Shown here one piece after another: positions 1 through 12,309 of a stretch of 64,000 bases of DNA; the stretch's first letter is position 1, and each line of letters starts with the position of its first letter. The notes below the pieces were generated by a model. That model ran no database searches and had not been told where the DNA came from. It saw nothing but the letters and a program-made list of their open reading frames with translations. Made by a program: the position numbers and the translations under genes. The stretch lies in the NCBI RefSeq assembly GCF_030463565.1, contig NC_134653.1, forward strand, positions 27,651,150 to 27,715,149, read 5' to 3'. Origin of the DNA: Pelecanus crispus (lineage: Eukaryota; Chordata; Aves; Pelecaniformes; Pelecanidae).

Positions 1-118
1 GATCTCTTAATACACTATGTTTTTTCCTACTTCATTATTAGCAAAAATCAAAGAAATTTTTTTTTATTTCTCTAGAGGATCATAATGAACCAGCAATCAG
101 CTGGTCACTAGCCCTTAC
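1..118 (-). other. MED15: MED15 intron 7, 5' end only
   Basis: The sequence after the exon 7 donor is AT-rich and carries no feature I can support. Confidence 0.8.
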
Positions 119-493
119 CTGCATTGCTTTTAATTGCTGTGGCGTAAGGGTAACAGGCATAACCTGACTAGGAATTTGTCCTGAGATTGCCTGTGGCTGA
201 GATACCATGGGCTGGGGTTGCGGCTGGGATTGTGGTGGAAGTTGAGATTGTTGTGCCTGAGCAACCTGTTGTTGTTGTTGCTGCTGTTGCTGCTGCTGCT
301 GCTGCATCTGTTGCATCTGCTGTTGCATTACTTGTTGAGGTGGCTGCTGCTGTATCTGTTGTTGTGGTATTTGTTGCTGCTGTTGCTGCTGCTGCTGTTG
401 CTGCTGCTGTTGTGCCTGCATAGCCTGTGCGGCCTGCAGCTGCTGCATTTGGGCAATTCGCTGTAGTTGTTGCTGCTGCTGTTGCTGCTGCAT
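119..493 (-). CDS. MED15: MED15 coding exon 7 (Gln-rich)
   Basis: The acceptor is TGTTTTTCAG and the donor CAG|GTAAGG; the exon is 375 nt (125 codons). It encodes several poly-Gln runs (two of about 13-14 residues), LQRIAQMQQLQ and SQLPPQSQPQPQPMVSQPQA, and ends TLTPQQLKAMQ. The pattern matches the second Gln-rich block of MED15. It is the last coding exon visible; the next lies beyond position 1. Confidence 0.94.
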
Positions 494-3400
494 CTGAAAA
501 ACAGGAAAAGCCAGGATGCTAAAGCTTCCAGCAATGTGATAGCAGCCTTATTTTTATAGCATAAACCAAGAGCAAACAGAAGCCTAATACATCAGGCTAA
601 GGTTTTAAGTCCAAAGGGAAAGCCCAACCTTTTTATCCACTCACTCTTCATATATCTCCACTCTACATAGTGTACATCCCATGGTTTCAATATTACAAGC
701 TTGTCTCTCTACTAAAACAGTTTTCAAAAGCAATGATGAAGTCCATCAGCTTCTCCTGTACAAATGGGCTCAGAAGCACTTCAAATGTAGCCAGCCTGCA
801 TTAGCACCACTATTTACCAGAAATACCAGAAGCACAAGAGCATGACAGCTGAAGTTTCCTCTTCTGTTTTTGTGCCTAAGGATGATAGATATATATGATG
901 TGCTCAGCACATATTTTTTTAAAGTGGCAATGTGTAATTCACAGAATGACAAAACAGCCACTATTTCTAGAGTAATACAAATGCTTTTAGTTCTTTCCTA
1001 CATCCTTGTTCTTGTCAGAATGAAAGACTATCCTGATGTTTATATATAGAGAAAGAGACAAAGGTTTTAGTTCTCTATTGCTATTACAGAAGAAAACAAC
1101 CAAATGACTGTTAAGCCTTTCCTCTGGGATGTAATATGTTGTTGCCAATTAACTTGCAAGTCTAAACTGAAGTCCTACCCCAAAGTGGAAACGCGTTTTA
1201 TAACAGGCAGAGCTGATATTCAGTAATTCCATGCAAGCCAAGCCTCACTTGACAAGTAACTGAACACAGTTCACCTCAATTGCCATTGTAACTCTTTGTC
1301 ATCACCTGCTGTTGGTTTTGCTGCTGCTGCTGCATCTGCAGTTTCAGCATGTGCTGTTGCTGCTGCTGGACGGCTTGCAACTGCTGTTGTTGCTGCTGCT
1401 GCTGCTGGGCTGCTGCAGCTGCTGCTGCCTGCTGCTGCTGGACCTGAAACTGTTGTTGCATGGCTGACTGCTGGGCCTGGAATTGCTGCTGCTGCAAAGC
1501 CACCTGCTGCTGCTGGAATTGCTGCTGCTGCTGCTGTTGCTGCTGAGCTATCTGCTGAAGCTGAAGCTGGGCTAAAAAGAAGGTAGACCGTACTTAAAAC
1601 ATGAGAGCCAAACAGCGCAAGAGACAGTTACCCAGTGTAAGTCATAATAATTGAAGATAATCCCTACAGTGCATTAATGTTCTTCATTGAATTAATGACA
1701 TTTCCTACTACCAACTTGTAATTTTCACTGCCTACATTGAGTCAGCAACCTAGGTAAAGAATGTAAAAATGCGCAGGAGGAAATATGCACAGAGCTCGCT
1801 AGCAGGAAGTACGGTACCCATAGAAAACACCAGTGAGCTCTACAAAAACCAAGTTCTGAAGTTGACGTCTTGTAGGACAAAAGAAGCATTTGCTCATACA
1901 ACCACCAGACTGTTTCTCACTATACTAAGGAAGACATTTATCCTATTAGGTAGCAGTATTTGAAATCAATTCTTCCTGCAGTTCACCTGGCTGATTTAGC
2001 CAGAAGTATGGAATCTCTTCAGCACCCTTTCCTTGTGAAAGACAGTTATGTACTGAAAGACTGATCCAACAATTTCAGTGGTTGAAGCAAACAGAACACT
2101 TACTCTGCTGAGTAGCTGTAGAGACACCAGGCATACCATGAGGGGCCATTCCTGAGGTTCCAGGAGGCTGCTGCTGCCCTGGGAGACTCATCTGTTGTCC
2201 CATTGGGCCAAGGCCACTCATCCCACTCATCGGTGCTCCTTGAGCTCGGGAAGCCATACCCATTCCGGGCGCCCCTGCTGGGGGACCTCCAGTTAGATTC
2301 TGCAGGGCATTCATCGGATCTACAAAGAAAATAGTTACCAATATGCAGCCAGCCATGCAATTGCCTCCCCAAAATCCTCTGTTTTCCACCACCCACTCTC
2401 TGATCTGTTGGCTTCAGACCATGACTAGATCTAATACCCAGAGAATCTAACATTCAGTGCTCTGCCTGTGAGACCACAAGATGCTTCTGGCACATCTTTG
2501 CCTCTCTGTAAATAGAGTGGAGATTATTTAAAGTGCTTCAGATTTGCAAATTTTTTCAGATTTGCAAATAGATTCTAAATACACTAGAGAAAAGGAACTT
2601 ATTAGCCACCTCTGAATTTATATGCAAGTCAAAACAAGCTGCCAACAAAACTCCATGAGGATATCCAGCTTGTAACCTCAAAAACCAAGAGAGTCCCACT
2701 GTGGATCCAATTAGCCTCTTCCTCCCGAGGTCAACATGGAGAAGCAGTGCTCAGAGCAGAGAAAGTACTTTGCTATACAGTTTCCCCCATAACATCACGT
2801 TTATTATGCAGTGGATAAACTCAGTGCCTTTCAAGACAATTGTCATAACCTGAATCCTAGGCACACAGAAAAGTGAAGTCAAAGACGGAATGGCAATTCA
2901 AGAGGGCAAAACACAACATGGGGTGCAGAAGCAGTATTAATCAGGTACAGCAACACCCCCTTTTTCTTAAGAATATTTCTTAAGAATACTTATAAAATAA
3001 CTTCCAACTGTCTAGGCTGGAAGTTAATCAATCACAGACACTGCATATTTAGCCTACAAGGGGATAAAAAATAGAGGATCATACTACGTTCCTAGCATAC
3101 ACTGCTGTAAGAATTAGCACATGATCAGATCTAACCTCAGTCAAATGGCAGACCACATATGCCCCACAAACACAATGATCGCCTCTGATGCAACACACTG
3201 AGGAACCCAAAGCTGGTAATGGAAAAACCTGGACTGCTCAGCAGGAGATTATTTTCAGTCACTCTTGCTCTTTCAAGAATCTTAGCTTTGTGAGCTAACA
3301 AAAGTACACACAGGGAAACAAACAAGTCTCCTGTGTTACATCCAAAATGCTGTCCAAACCTGTCACCCTCATCACTGAACAACTCCAAGACTATCATGCT

Positions 3401-6400
3401 ACCTTTCCTTTCCTCCAGCAGCATTTAATATTCCAGCCAGGGAATCCACAGCCGCCTTATTCTTAGTACACCACAGCCCTGATTTCTAAGCTGTTCTATG
3501 TAGAAAGGGAGGGGGGAAGGAAGACAAAAAAAAAAAAAAAAAAAAAAAAAAGGAGCTCTTACCACTGACTGAGGCTTGAGATTTCTTACTGTCTGCAAAA
3601 GAAGAACAATTAATTGCCTTTGTTAATGTTGTCACACATAAATTGGGTCCTTCAGATATATTCTCTACAAGAAATATACTTACATAATAATTTTAAAAAT
3701 TTAAAAATCACCGTCTATTGTAGTTCCAGCAAAACACATTAACCTAAGCCAATTTGGTAACCAGAACACTACATAAACGATGGCAAGACAGCAAAAATAC
3801 AGGAAAAAAATTAGGAAGGTGGAAAAAGTTTAAATAATTTCTCAAAGACTTTTCAATTATAGATGGATGTGTAAAAGAAACAGTATTTAGAAATTAAGCA
3901 TGTGTATTACAGGAAAATTTTTAAAGCAACTTGTGAAGAGTCACATGCAGAACCACACATACAAACCCTAAAATTTACTTTTTTTTGGGAGGATGGGATA
4001 AGCAATCCCATTACTGAGGAAAAAAAAACCCAAATCCAAACAATTACTTACGAATATCTCGAAAATGGATAATAAGTCTGGCCACAAGAGAAAGATATTC
4101 CTCCTAAAGATGAAAAATGAGTATTTTAGCATAGGAGATAAGAACATTGCAACCATAACTTTTTTGTTCTTCAGTATTCTTCCTCAACATAACAGATTTT
4201 ACTTTACAATGTCTGTGGGCCTTTCAGAGCAGTTCACTTGCAAGAAACAGTCTGTTCATTAACTCAGTGAGAATATTTTTACTAATAGGTCATTGTGGTT
4301 GGTGGTACAAAAAGGCCAAGATACCACAAAATTCACTGGGAAGAACCTCCGTGACGGTCACACCGATAGGATCACAATAAGTGAACATAATTATAAACCA
4401 ACACATCCATTTTCCACTTCTTATCCACTCTAGTTCTCTTTTCTTAAGGATTGAACCTGCTTACTTGGTACACTGACTTCAGTCCTTGAACTATGTCACA
4501 TTCAGACTGCAAGAACTTTTTTTAAGCTAAGTTAGTATTACAAATACACCTAAGTTAACAACTTTAAAAACTAACATTGATAGAAGTGTCAGAAGTGAAA
4601 AGACAAATACTCATTTTATTAGTGTGCTTTATAATGTGTAGGAGAAACTGCACAGGACTGAGATAGCCTTCCTGCCCACGGAACTGCCAACTCACCAGTG
4701 AGGATGCCATCAGCAGGCATAAATTTCTGACATCAGCATTATAAAATTTTCACCAAGACAAGTTCTCTCTCAGACGTGGCTTGTTTGGAGACAGCAACAG
4801 TATCCAATTTCTCATAACACAGCTCCAGGAAAGAAGTTTATATTTTGGTAGTCTAGAATTGTCCATGATAACCAGACTTCCACAGAGACCACAGCACTTC
4901 CCTTGTCTTACTCTTAACACAGTCTTTTCATTGATATCTTAGTCTCTCCTGACCACCAAACGGGTCATACGGAATGGTGCTACACTGTAGATAAAGGAAA
5001 TTCTATGCAATTCACTACATACAAGCCTTCAGATAAGAACTAAGTGCAGTCCCACATATGCATTAAATGCTGCAGCACCAGCAAAGCTGTCTTGGACTGG
5101 AGTCCAGTTTGATGCATATATTGGATGCAAACCACCTCACTTCCCCTCAGCATAAAAGAAGCACATATAAATAAAAAATTTTGCATAAGTAAGTTAACTC
5201 TCTCTGCTTAGAGTACAAGGTGCATTGGGTTTGCTATTTCTGCGGGTTGTTCCAAACTTCTTTTGACAACCCAGTAACTTCTGGAAACAAATAGAGATGC
5301 TTTACCCTTGTTTTGGCCTTCATAAACACATGACTCTCCATATCTTTGCTGGATTTATTATGGGCAACACCAGCCTTCCTCATAGCTTCATCACTGAAAA
5401 AAAGAGGCAGAACACAAGGCTGGGTATTAATTAAGGACATCAGAAAATAATTTCTGTAGTTAGGAAGAAGGTCTTTAAATAGCTTTTTACCCCTCTTTCA
5501 TTTATACATTTAAAAAAAAAAAAAAACCCAAACCCCAACCACCACATACATTACTTAAAATTGCCACCCTTTAAAATTTCTTCAGATAATGGAGAAAAAA
5601 AGCCAACCAATTTCTAAAAGGCAACACAAATATTCTTTGCAGAAATTCAAGAACAACTGCTAAGCAAACCATTATTTTACCACCTGATGTATTATTTTGA
5701 CAAAATACCAGGACCTGTTCATTTGAGGAAAGCTGAATGACAGGATTAATGTAATCCATGTTTGTCAAACAACAGGCTTGAGCCTGCCTAGTGTTAGGCA
5801 TTTCCAAAAGAAGCCTCTAAATATAAGGCCGAATTTAAAAAAAAAAAAAAAATTTGCCTAAAGGCATAGAGGTTTGACCAATGAGTGAGAGTAATGAGTA
5901 GAAGCATTGATCAGGGGCAGAGAAGAGCAGAGGTGCAGCAATGTGCAGGGCATGGAGGGGACAATCAACATGAAAGCAGCAGGTGAAGCAATAAGATGAA
6001 AAGAAGGCCCTGTTGATGGAAAGTTGAGGGGAAGAAAAGGAACAGGTTTAGTAATAAAAAGCTTTCAATTCCCTTACTGTTCTTTCCCATTTACCAGCCA
6101 GAATCACAGGGACTTGGTGTCCTTTCTCCACCACACCTCTAGTAAATTGGATCTAGATCTGCCCTCTGGATGGGATGTTGAACATGCAAGATGAAGGCGG
6201 GCGGGGGGGGGGGGGGGGGGGGGGGGGGCGGGGCAGGGTGTGGAACGAACGAAACAAAAAACAAAACCACAAAGAAAACCGCACATTGCTAAAGACATGG
6301 GTGGAAAAGAAGAGGCATTCTCAGTACATCAAAAAGTAGCAAGCAATTCAACTGTGAAACATGCAACGAGATAAAGATGTCCTAAAACGAGGAGTTCAGT

Positions 6401-9400
6401 CAGGTGAACAGCCATATTCAAACCCACCAGGCACACTCATTCTTGGAAACAATTAACTTCACTGCAAAACCTGTTCTGTTTCCAAGCAGCCTAGCAGCTA
6501 CAGTCTAAATTCCATAAAGAAGTTACCAGGAAATACTTTCACCTTGTAATTAACATCTCAACAACTTATTTCTCAATAACTGCTGTTGCATGACCATCTA
6601 CCCTGCACTAAGTGAGTGTTAAGGTTGTGATCCCTGAAAGTTTCAGCCAGTCTGAAGGGGGACTACTGTTTTCTTCCCCCTGAATTTCTACCACCTCCCA
6701 TACAGCAGGAATGCTGCTTGCATGAGCAGTAAGCTGGTTCAGCTTCCTGAATTAACTCAATAACACAGTCACAGAAGTGAGAAGAGCAGAGGCTATATCC
6801 TTAAAATGCAGGAGCTTAGGCTGCCACAGCTCACACCCTTACCTTGCAAACTAGTAGCCTAGCAGCATCCATCTAACCTGCCATAGCCTGCAAAGTAGAA
6901 GACAGTAGAACAGAGCTACCTGCTGTTAAGGCACTCTCATGGCAACTTGTTCGTGTGGCCTGGCAGACACTAAAAAAAAAAAATGCTGTTTATACATGAA
7001 GGTTACTTAAACTGAAGTGTAATCTGAACATAATGCAGAATAATGCTCCATGTGCAAGAAAGCCTTCAAGTGAGCTGCTCATAAAGGAGCTCTGCTGCAG
7101 AGGAAGCAGCTATATCCAATTCTTTATTGACACCTCCCCTTTTTAATGCTTTCCCTTTCAGAAAGTCTGCCTCTAAATCCACACTACTCTGAACCCTCCT
7201 TAACTTCTCACTCCCATAGCACAATGACAATGCCTCTCATTCTGAGAGCACCAAGAATTGAGCAGGCAGAAAGACAAGAAAAAGATTATACAGAGGCAAG
7301 TAAAGGAAGTAACATGTAGGTAGTACTAAGTGGCTGTGATACAGACAGTGATCAATGGGGTATCAGAAACTAGGAAAAAAATCCACAGCAAAGACGTTAT
7401 CTACTTTCATATGTATCTATCATTTCCTTTTGATGTTACAGAACATGAAAGACATTTTATAATGCCTACATTTGCATTACCAATAATGCCACTCCAAGCA
7501 CTCCATGTCATATCTGTTAGCATTCCAATAAAGGTTTAGACTAGGAGGAAGAGAAAAACATGCAACTTGTTCTTTGTTCCTATATTCATCTGCAATCAAC
7601 ATAAAAATATTTACATGAAAAGACTGGGAAAGTCACCAAAAAAAAAAAAAAAAAAAAAAGCCATAGGTTTAGCACAGAGTTAAGGATGCCAAATAATGTA
7701 TCATATCCTTCCAGAACACCAAACTCAACAAAACTCTGAAAACCAGATGGTACCAGCCAATTCAACCTTCACCTGCCTCATAAGCACTTTAAACACATCA
7801 TAAGATGCACACTAAAACTCTGCCCTTTTCATTTCATGCAGACACTCAAAGTTGTGGTTTCACAAGATGATGCCTTCAACACCAGCAAACTTCAGGAATT
7901 CCCCCTCCATTCCCAAGAAGCTTGCTTCCAGCCCAACAATGTGCAACCTCTCACTCAGGCCAGCTCATCTAGTTGAAAAATCTTGCAAAACACGTTCTCC
8001 TTCAAAACTATACCAGCTCCCCTATCCAGTTCACACCATGACTGCATCAATCGGTTGTTCCAATGAAATTAAAGGGCAATGAGTTCCAGGGCCAACACTG
8101 CATTAAGCCATGTAACATCACCAAATGCTGCTTCACAAAACAGACTATTTGATAACACTGTAACACTCAGTTCAACAAACCTTTCTTGCTTAAAAGAACA
8201 ACAGGGAAAAAAGGAAAAAAAAAAAACATGCTGGTAAGCCGTTAGCTACATCTATCCACATTACAAAGTTTAAAAACCTCCAAATAAACACCAACAAATA
8301 CATAAAACTTCAATAAATTCATCTTGTGCACGTGGCACTCTCCCACATAACATTTCTGTTAGTTACAGATCAGACATAACACATTTCATCAGTAGTAGCC
8401 CTCACTGCAGGAATATCTACATAACACCACAGACCAGCAGAAGACCCAAAACAGGAGTCACCCGTATTACTTTATTCACATTTGCTGGACAGAACACGTA
8501 AAGGCCAGGTGGGCCTGAGTCTCCAGAACATCACCTTCAGCTACAGAGGGGAAAGTAAAGGACAATCCAGCTTCCCTCAGTCTTTGTTCTACCATTACCT
8601 TTCTTTTCAATTCCACAGCAATAAAAAAAACCCCTTCCCACTACATACAGAATTACCCCTTCATAGCTTTATAAGCATACCCTCCAGCAGAAGTGATATC
8701 CTTCAGCAGAGGTGACTAGGTAAGAAGCCACCCCTTCCAAGTTATGCCAGTACAACTGTCTGTGTAGCTGTGCCATCAGCAGTACTGAAGAACAACCAAG
8801 GTTAAAAATAACCACTTTTCCTGAGTTATTTTTAACTTTCAGAAATTTCCCTATCAGGTTCACTGCATGGCAACCCAAACATTTCCAATGAAGTAGCTTC
8901 TTCCGTTCACAGCTGTGTCAAAACAAGCATTTATAAAACACATCCCTCAACTTTCTGCAGTCCCAGGAAGGGTGAAACATCTGCCACCTTGGCCTTTTTT
9001 GCCTCAATTCTCATCAGACAACCTAGGCTGGAATATAAAATTCAGTCTGCTTTATGAACTGGTTTTGTGAAGTGTTTCATAAAGAGCAGCAATGCAGATG
9101 ATCTTCCTTCTTTTTTGTCCTCCCTCAAAAAACTTTAGCTGACCCACTTATCTCCTGCCTGCTTGTTCCTCAGTCTCCACCTGTACCTCCTTCAACATGC
9201 TCTCCACAATCTCATCCTTATTTCTGTTCATGCACGTTCTTTCTTCTCATCTAGCTGAATCATTAGCTAAATCTTAAGTGAGAACATACATATCAAAACT
9301 TGAAGCAAAAAACTGAACACAAAATTAATGGACCATCACACGAGTTACATCCCTTTTCTATACTCAACACTATTCCCTTCTAACACAGCCTAGAAGTAGC

Positions 9401-12156
9401 TCAGGGCAGGAACTCCACACAACTGCACACTGAGTTTACCACCACACAACCCAGTTTAGATTTGTCCTTCAGGCAATACCAACATTTAAAAACCCATTAA
9501 GGAAAGGCCTTTAGAAAGGAGACTCCCAGGGCACCAGTATGTGCCTGCTGCCTGTAAGGGCCAGAATAAAGGGGTGCCCTGCAAGCACAAGTATATATTC
9601 ACACTCCTACATCATCGCTGTCTCCTGGAACTTGGAGAAGCCAAAGCTGATCCCTGGCCTCAGTCATCTGAGCTCAGGCATTCCTGGATCTAGCAACAGT
9701 ATGAAAGTCCTGCTTGGGCCTGCAGTCACACAAGAACCAAATACTGAAGAGAGCTTCTTAGATTATCAGGTGCAGTATTCTCTCAAATGGTGATAACCAA
9801 ACCATACACACTGATGACTGACACATTCACTAGGATACCTATTCCACACAGCATCCCTGAAACGTTCATCCACGTCACTCTTTCAAAAAACAACCCCCCC
9901 CCAAAACCAAAACCCAAAGCTTAAAATTCAGTGTTGTAAAAGAAACCCAAGTGTGAAATAGCAACGAATTAAGACTTCTGCATCCAGAAGCTATAAGGTG
10001 GCACTCAGACTGAGTTATGTGAATGGTTCCATACTTTCAAGTTAACTTTTAAGACCAAGTGTTAATGTTTGTCTTGACAAATAAATACCACTTGTTATTT
10101 GCAGGATGGACGAGAAGATATACATACATACAACACAGGGTATTTTCATAACTGTTAGGAACAACCTTCCCACAAATCAAGAAAACTTTCAGATGATTCA
10201 CCAGATACTTAATTACCTCCCTCTTCTACCTACTACAGTAGCCTCACTAATGGCAAAACTGGAAGCTTATGGAAAGAAATAGGAATTTGCTACATACAGA
10301 GCTCAAGTCTTTTTAGCCAATATAATGTTTCTATTTCTCATTCAACAAACCTATCTATAATAAACTTTACTTCTGGCTAGCTTCACTTTATTCCAAGTAC
10401 CAACATGAAATCAAGCCAAGTTGTTTTCAGATATCTAGCACATATTAATCACTTAAAAAAAAAAAATCCACTGCAGTCATTGTACAGTTATCCCAGTAAC
10501 AAGTTTGTTTGCTTTTTAAACAAGATAGTGAATACAAACGTATGATGTATACTATGGATGGAGTGCAAGGAAGGAACACCACTTACAATCTTAAAAAAAA
10601 AAAAAAAAAAAAAAAGACTGTGTCAATACATCTATACCAAAAAGCACACAGATCATATGCAGACATCTGCACACATATGTAAAAGACAATAAACTGAGGA
10701 CATTTTATTTCTACTTTTTCACAACAAGAATTAAAAGTTTAAGATTACTGTCATCTCTTCATATGGCATTAACCTTAAAGATTTTATTGATCAGTAGTAG
10801 TATTATTTTTATCACTTTCTGTATGCTTCCATTGAAATATTTATCAGCATTGTTTATTGCTCAGAGAAAAAACAATTACAGTTTGCAGGGCAAACACAAA
10901 AACAAAGGTTTACTGCATTAAGGTTTGTATCTGCTTACTCATATTTATTTCCTCAAAGTTACACAGCATTCGAGGGCACTTTTGTTTTCTTGTTTTGATG
11001 AAGGAGTAGAAAAGGAGAAGAAAAAGCAAGGGATTAATCTAATAAGATTAATGACTTTGCAGAAAGTTTAGAAAGTAAAACATCAGTTCTGAACACCAAG
11101 AAAGTTTGCACGGCTTTAACAGACACACGTTATCGTATTTCTTTAATCAATACCGTAACGGTTTAATTGTGAAACAGCACCTTAAGTAATGCCCACAGCT
11201 AGGCAGTAAACCCACATGCAGTCAAACAGCATACATGTTTACATACCATAAAAGACAGTCTGTTTTTAAATATTGATTCTCATAAGCAACAAGGCAAGAC
11301 CAAGCTTTTCAAGCATACATAAATAAGGATTTTAACACTACTTTAGAAGCATTGAACAGTGCTTTCACTTCTGTAATAACCACCTTTCAAAGGGTAAAAG
11401 AGCCTTCCATAATAAAGAAAAAGCATGCAGAGCACCAAAGTAATTCAAGTAAAGTGATTTTCACAACAGACAACTGAAAAGGCAACAAGTTGAACTTTTT
11501 TTTTTAACAGTCTTTTAAGCATCAGATAGATACCAATTACAATGATGCTTGCTCCAGAAGTGAGAAAGCAAATCCCTGTCCAAAATAACCAAAACATTGT
11601 CACCGACATTTTATCTCATTTTTGCCCTAAAAAAGTCAGATGCAAGATAATAACAGTGGTTTCCAGAGGACAGAATATGCCAAGCTTGACAACACTATGG
11701 ACACTGCCAAAATCGAAGCCCTAAAGCAGATACTGTCAAGGGGTGCAGGAAGGCGGTATTCCTGAAGAAAGGGAAGGGGGATCGGAAAAATTAAGTCAAA
11801 GCACAGGCCCGGCTAACCCCCGCACAGGCTCTGAGCAAATCCTGGTAACGAGGACCCCTCACAGGGAGACGGCGAAAGGGCCCGGGGGAGAGGAAACACC
11901 GGGGACCAGGGACGAACCCAGACAGCAAGGGGACGACCGGGAAGGGCTCGCAGAGGAGCGGAGACGGGTGGGGACAGCCACCCAGGCGCGGGCGGCCCCA
12001 GAGGCAGCGGGAGCTGCTGAAGCCTCTCTGGCAGAGGCCGAGGCCCGCCTGCGGCCTACTCAGCGGCGAGACCGCGGCCCGCACTCACATCTGGCTGACG
12101 AGCTTCTGCCGGAAGTTGGTGCTGCGCCAGTCGGTCTCAGGCCCGGTCACGTCCAT
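119..12156 (-). CDS. MED15: MED15, Mediator complex subunit 15 (5' seven coding exons; gene runs off the window)
   Basis: MED15 is a subunit of the Mediator tail module in the nucleus. Its N-terminal KIX domain binds activators such as SREBP and SMAD2/3-type factors (family knowledge). Coding exons, in transcript order, are 12156-12089, 5393-5306, 4103-4052, 3592-3563, 2319-2104, 1571-1306 and 493-119. All have AG/GT borders and matching phases, and together give exactly 365 codons without a stop. The KIX domain covers about residues 8-78, reading through DWRSTNFRQKLVSQ, AMRKAGVAHNKSSKDMESHV and EEYLSLVARLIIHFRDIH. A Gly/Met/Pro-rich linker follows (DPMNALQNLTGG), then long Gln-rich tracts encoded by CAG/CAA. 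The ATG has G at -3 and G at +4. The C-terminal Mediator-binding part should lie beyond position 1. Identity rests on near-identity of the KIX region to human MED15 as I remember it. Confidence 0.96.
1306..1571 (-). CDS. MED15: MED15 coding exon 6 (Gln-rich with Ala run)
   Basis: The acceptor is TTCTTTTTAG and the donor CAG|GTGATG; the exon is 266 nt. It encodes TQLQLQQIAQQ, then Gln tracts carrying FQAQQSAMQQQFQ, which is typical of MED15. A seven-residue Ala run interrupts the Gln tract. Being nearly all CAG/CAA, both strands are open over much of the exon, so antisense ORFs here are artefacts. Confidence 0.94.
2104..2319 (-). CDS. MED15: MED15 coding exon 5 (Gly/Met/Pro-rich linker)
   Basis: The acceptor is TTTCTTTGTAG and the donor CAGA|GTAAGT; the exon is 216 nt. 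It encodes DPMNALQNLTGGPP, then a flexible stretch rich in Gly, Met, Ser and Pro (MSGMSGLGPMGQQMSLPG, GTSGMAPHGMPGVSTATQQ). This matches the region after the KIX domain in vertebrate MED15. Confidence 0.95.
3563..3592 (-). CDS. MED15: MED15 coding exon 4 (30-nt micro-exon)
   Basis: The exon is only 30 nt, bordered by TTTTGCAG and G|GTAAGAG. Joined to its neighbours it reads HSKKSQASVSD, which corresponds to the human stretch HNKKSQASVSD as I recall it. A run of 26 T (on the transcript strand) starts ten bases after the donor GT. Removing the exon would keep the downstream frame, because 30 nt is a multiple of three. Confidence 0.9.
4052..4103 (-). CDS. MED15: MED15 coding exon 3 (KIX domain end)
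   Basis: This 52-nt exon lies between an acceptor ending AAAGATGTTTAG-like sequence (TTTAG) and the donor ATTC|GTAAGT. It encodes EEYLSLVARLIIHFRDI, the last KIX helix, and leaves one base that joins exon 4 to form His. Confidence 0.93.
5306..5393 (-). CDS. MED15: MED15 coding exon 2 (KIX domain)
   Basis: The acceptor is TTTTTTTTCAG and the donor AGG|GTAAAG. The 88 bases encode DEAMRKAGVAHNKSSKDMES and continue to KAKTR, the centre of the KIX three-helix bundle. The phase joins exon 1 (two bases) and exon 3 (phase 0). Confidence 0.95.
5394..12088 (-). other. MED15: MED15 intron 1 (6.7 kb)
   Basis: The large first intron is AT-rich with many homopolymers: A runs near 5511, 5838, 7640 and 10592, and a 26-G run at 6203-6228. 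The short ORFs seen here have no homology I recognise and no splice context. Above about 11.75 kb, base composition rises into the promoter CpG island. Confidence 0.75.
6203..6228 (+). repeat. Poly-G run of 26 bases inside a G-rich patch
   Basis: An uninterrupted 26-G run is flanked by GGCGGGC and CGGGGCAGGG. The tract lies in MED15 intron 1. On the transcribed strand the MED15 pre-mRNA carries C, and the coding-opposite strand could form G-quadruplex DNA. Confidence 0.9.
12089..12156 (-). CDS. MED15: MED15 coding exon 1
   Basis: The exon holds the start codon at 12156 and 22 codons plus two bases, ending at the donor AT|GTGAGTG. It encodes the beginning of the KIX domain (DWRSTNFRQKLVSQ). 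The next exon completes an Ile codon, giving SQIDEAMRKAG, which matches the family pattern. The exon sits inside a CpG island. Confidence 0.95.
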
Positions 12157-12233
12157 CCCTGCCGCCACCGGGAGCGCCGAGCGCCGCTGCCGCCCGCCGC
12201 TGCCACCCCGCCGCCGCTCCGCCACACGCCACC

Positions 12234-12260
12234 GCGGAAGTGTCGCGCACCCACTTCCGC
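12234..12260. promoter_or_regulatory. Inverted pair of ETS (GABP/ELK-type) sites
   Basis: GCGGAAGTG and its reverse complement CACTTCCGC face each other with a 9-bp spacer, about 80-105 bp upstream of the MED15 ATG. GGAAGTG cores are typical of TATA-less housekeeping promoters. Confidence 0.6.
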
Positions 12261-12309
12261 CACACTGAAGGCTTGAGGGACATGAAGTCCCGACGCAAGC
12301 CCGCCCAAC

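Larger units (their letters stand above)
494..5305 (-). other. MED15: MED15 introns 2-6 (between exons 7 and 2)
   Basis: This span, apart from exons 3-6 listed separately, consists of introns at 494-1305, 1572-2103, 2320-3562, 3593-4051 and 4104-5305. They are AT-rich and hold only simple sequence: a short direct repeat around TTTCTTAAGAATA near 2964-2993 and a 26-A run at 3526-3551. I see no nested gene or recognisable transposon. Confidence 0.75.

Noticed and set aside
187..466. Plus-strand Val/Ala/Leu-rich ORFs over MED15 exon 7
   Set aside because: They are the antisense reading of CAG repeats (CTG, TGC, GCT frames).
270..490. Short regular repeats resembling a CRISPR-like array
   Set aside because: These are CAG codon repeats of MED15, without spacers, in a eukaryotic gene.
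1296..1586. Plus-strand Ala-rich ORF over MED15 exon 6
   Set aside because: Antisense of the poly-Gln repeat.
11743..12276. 177-codon plus-strand ORF overlapping MED15 exon 1
   Set aside because: It is antisense to MED15 and compositionally biased (Glu/Arg/Pro), with no recognised domain.
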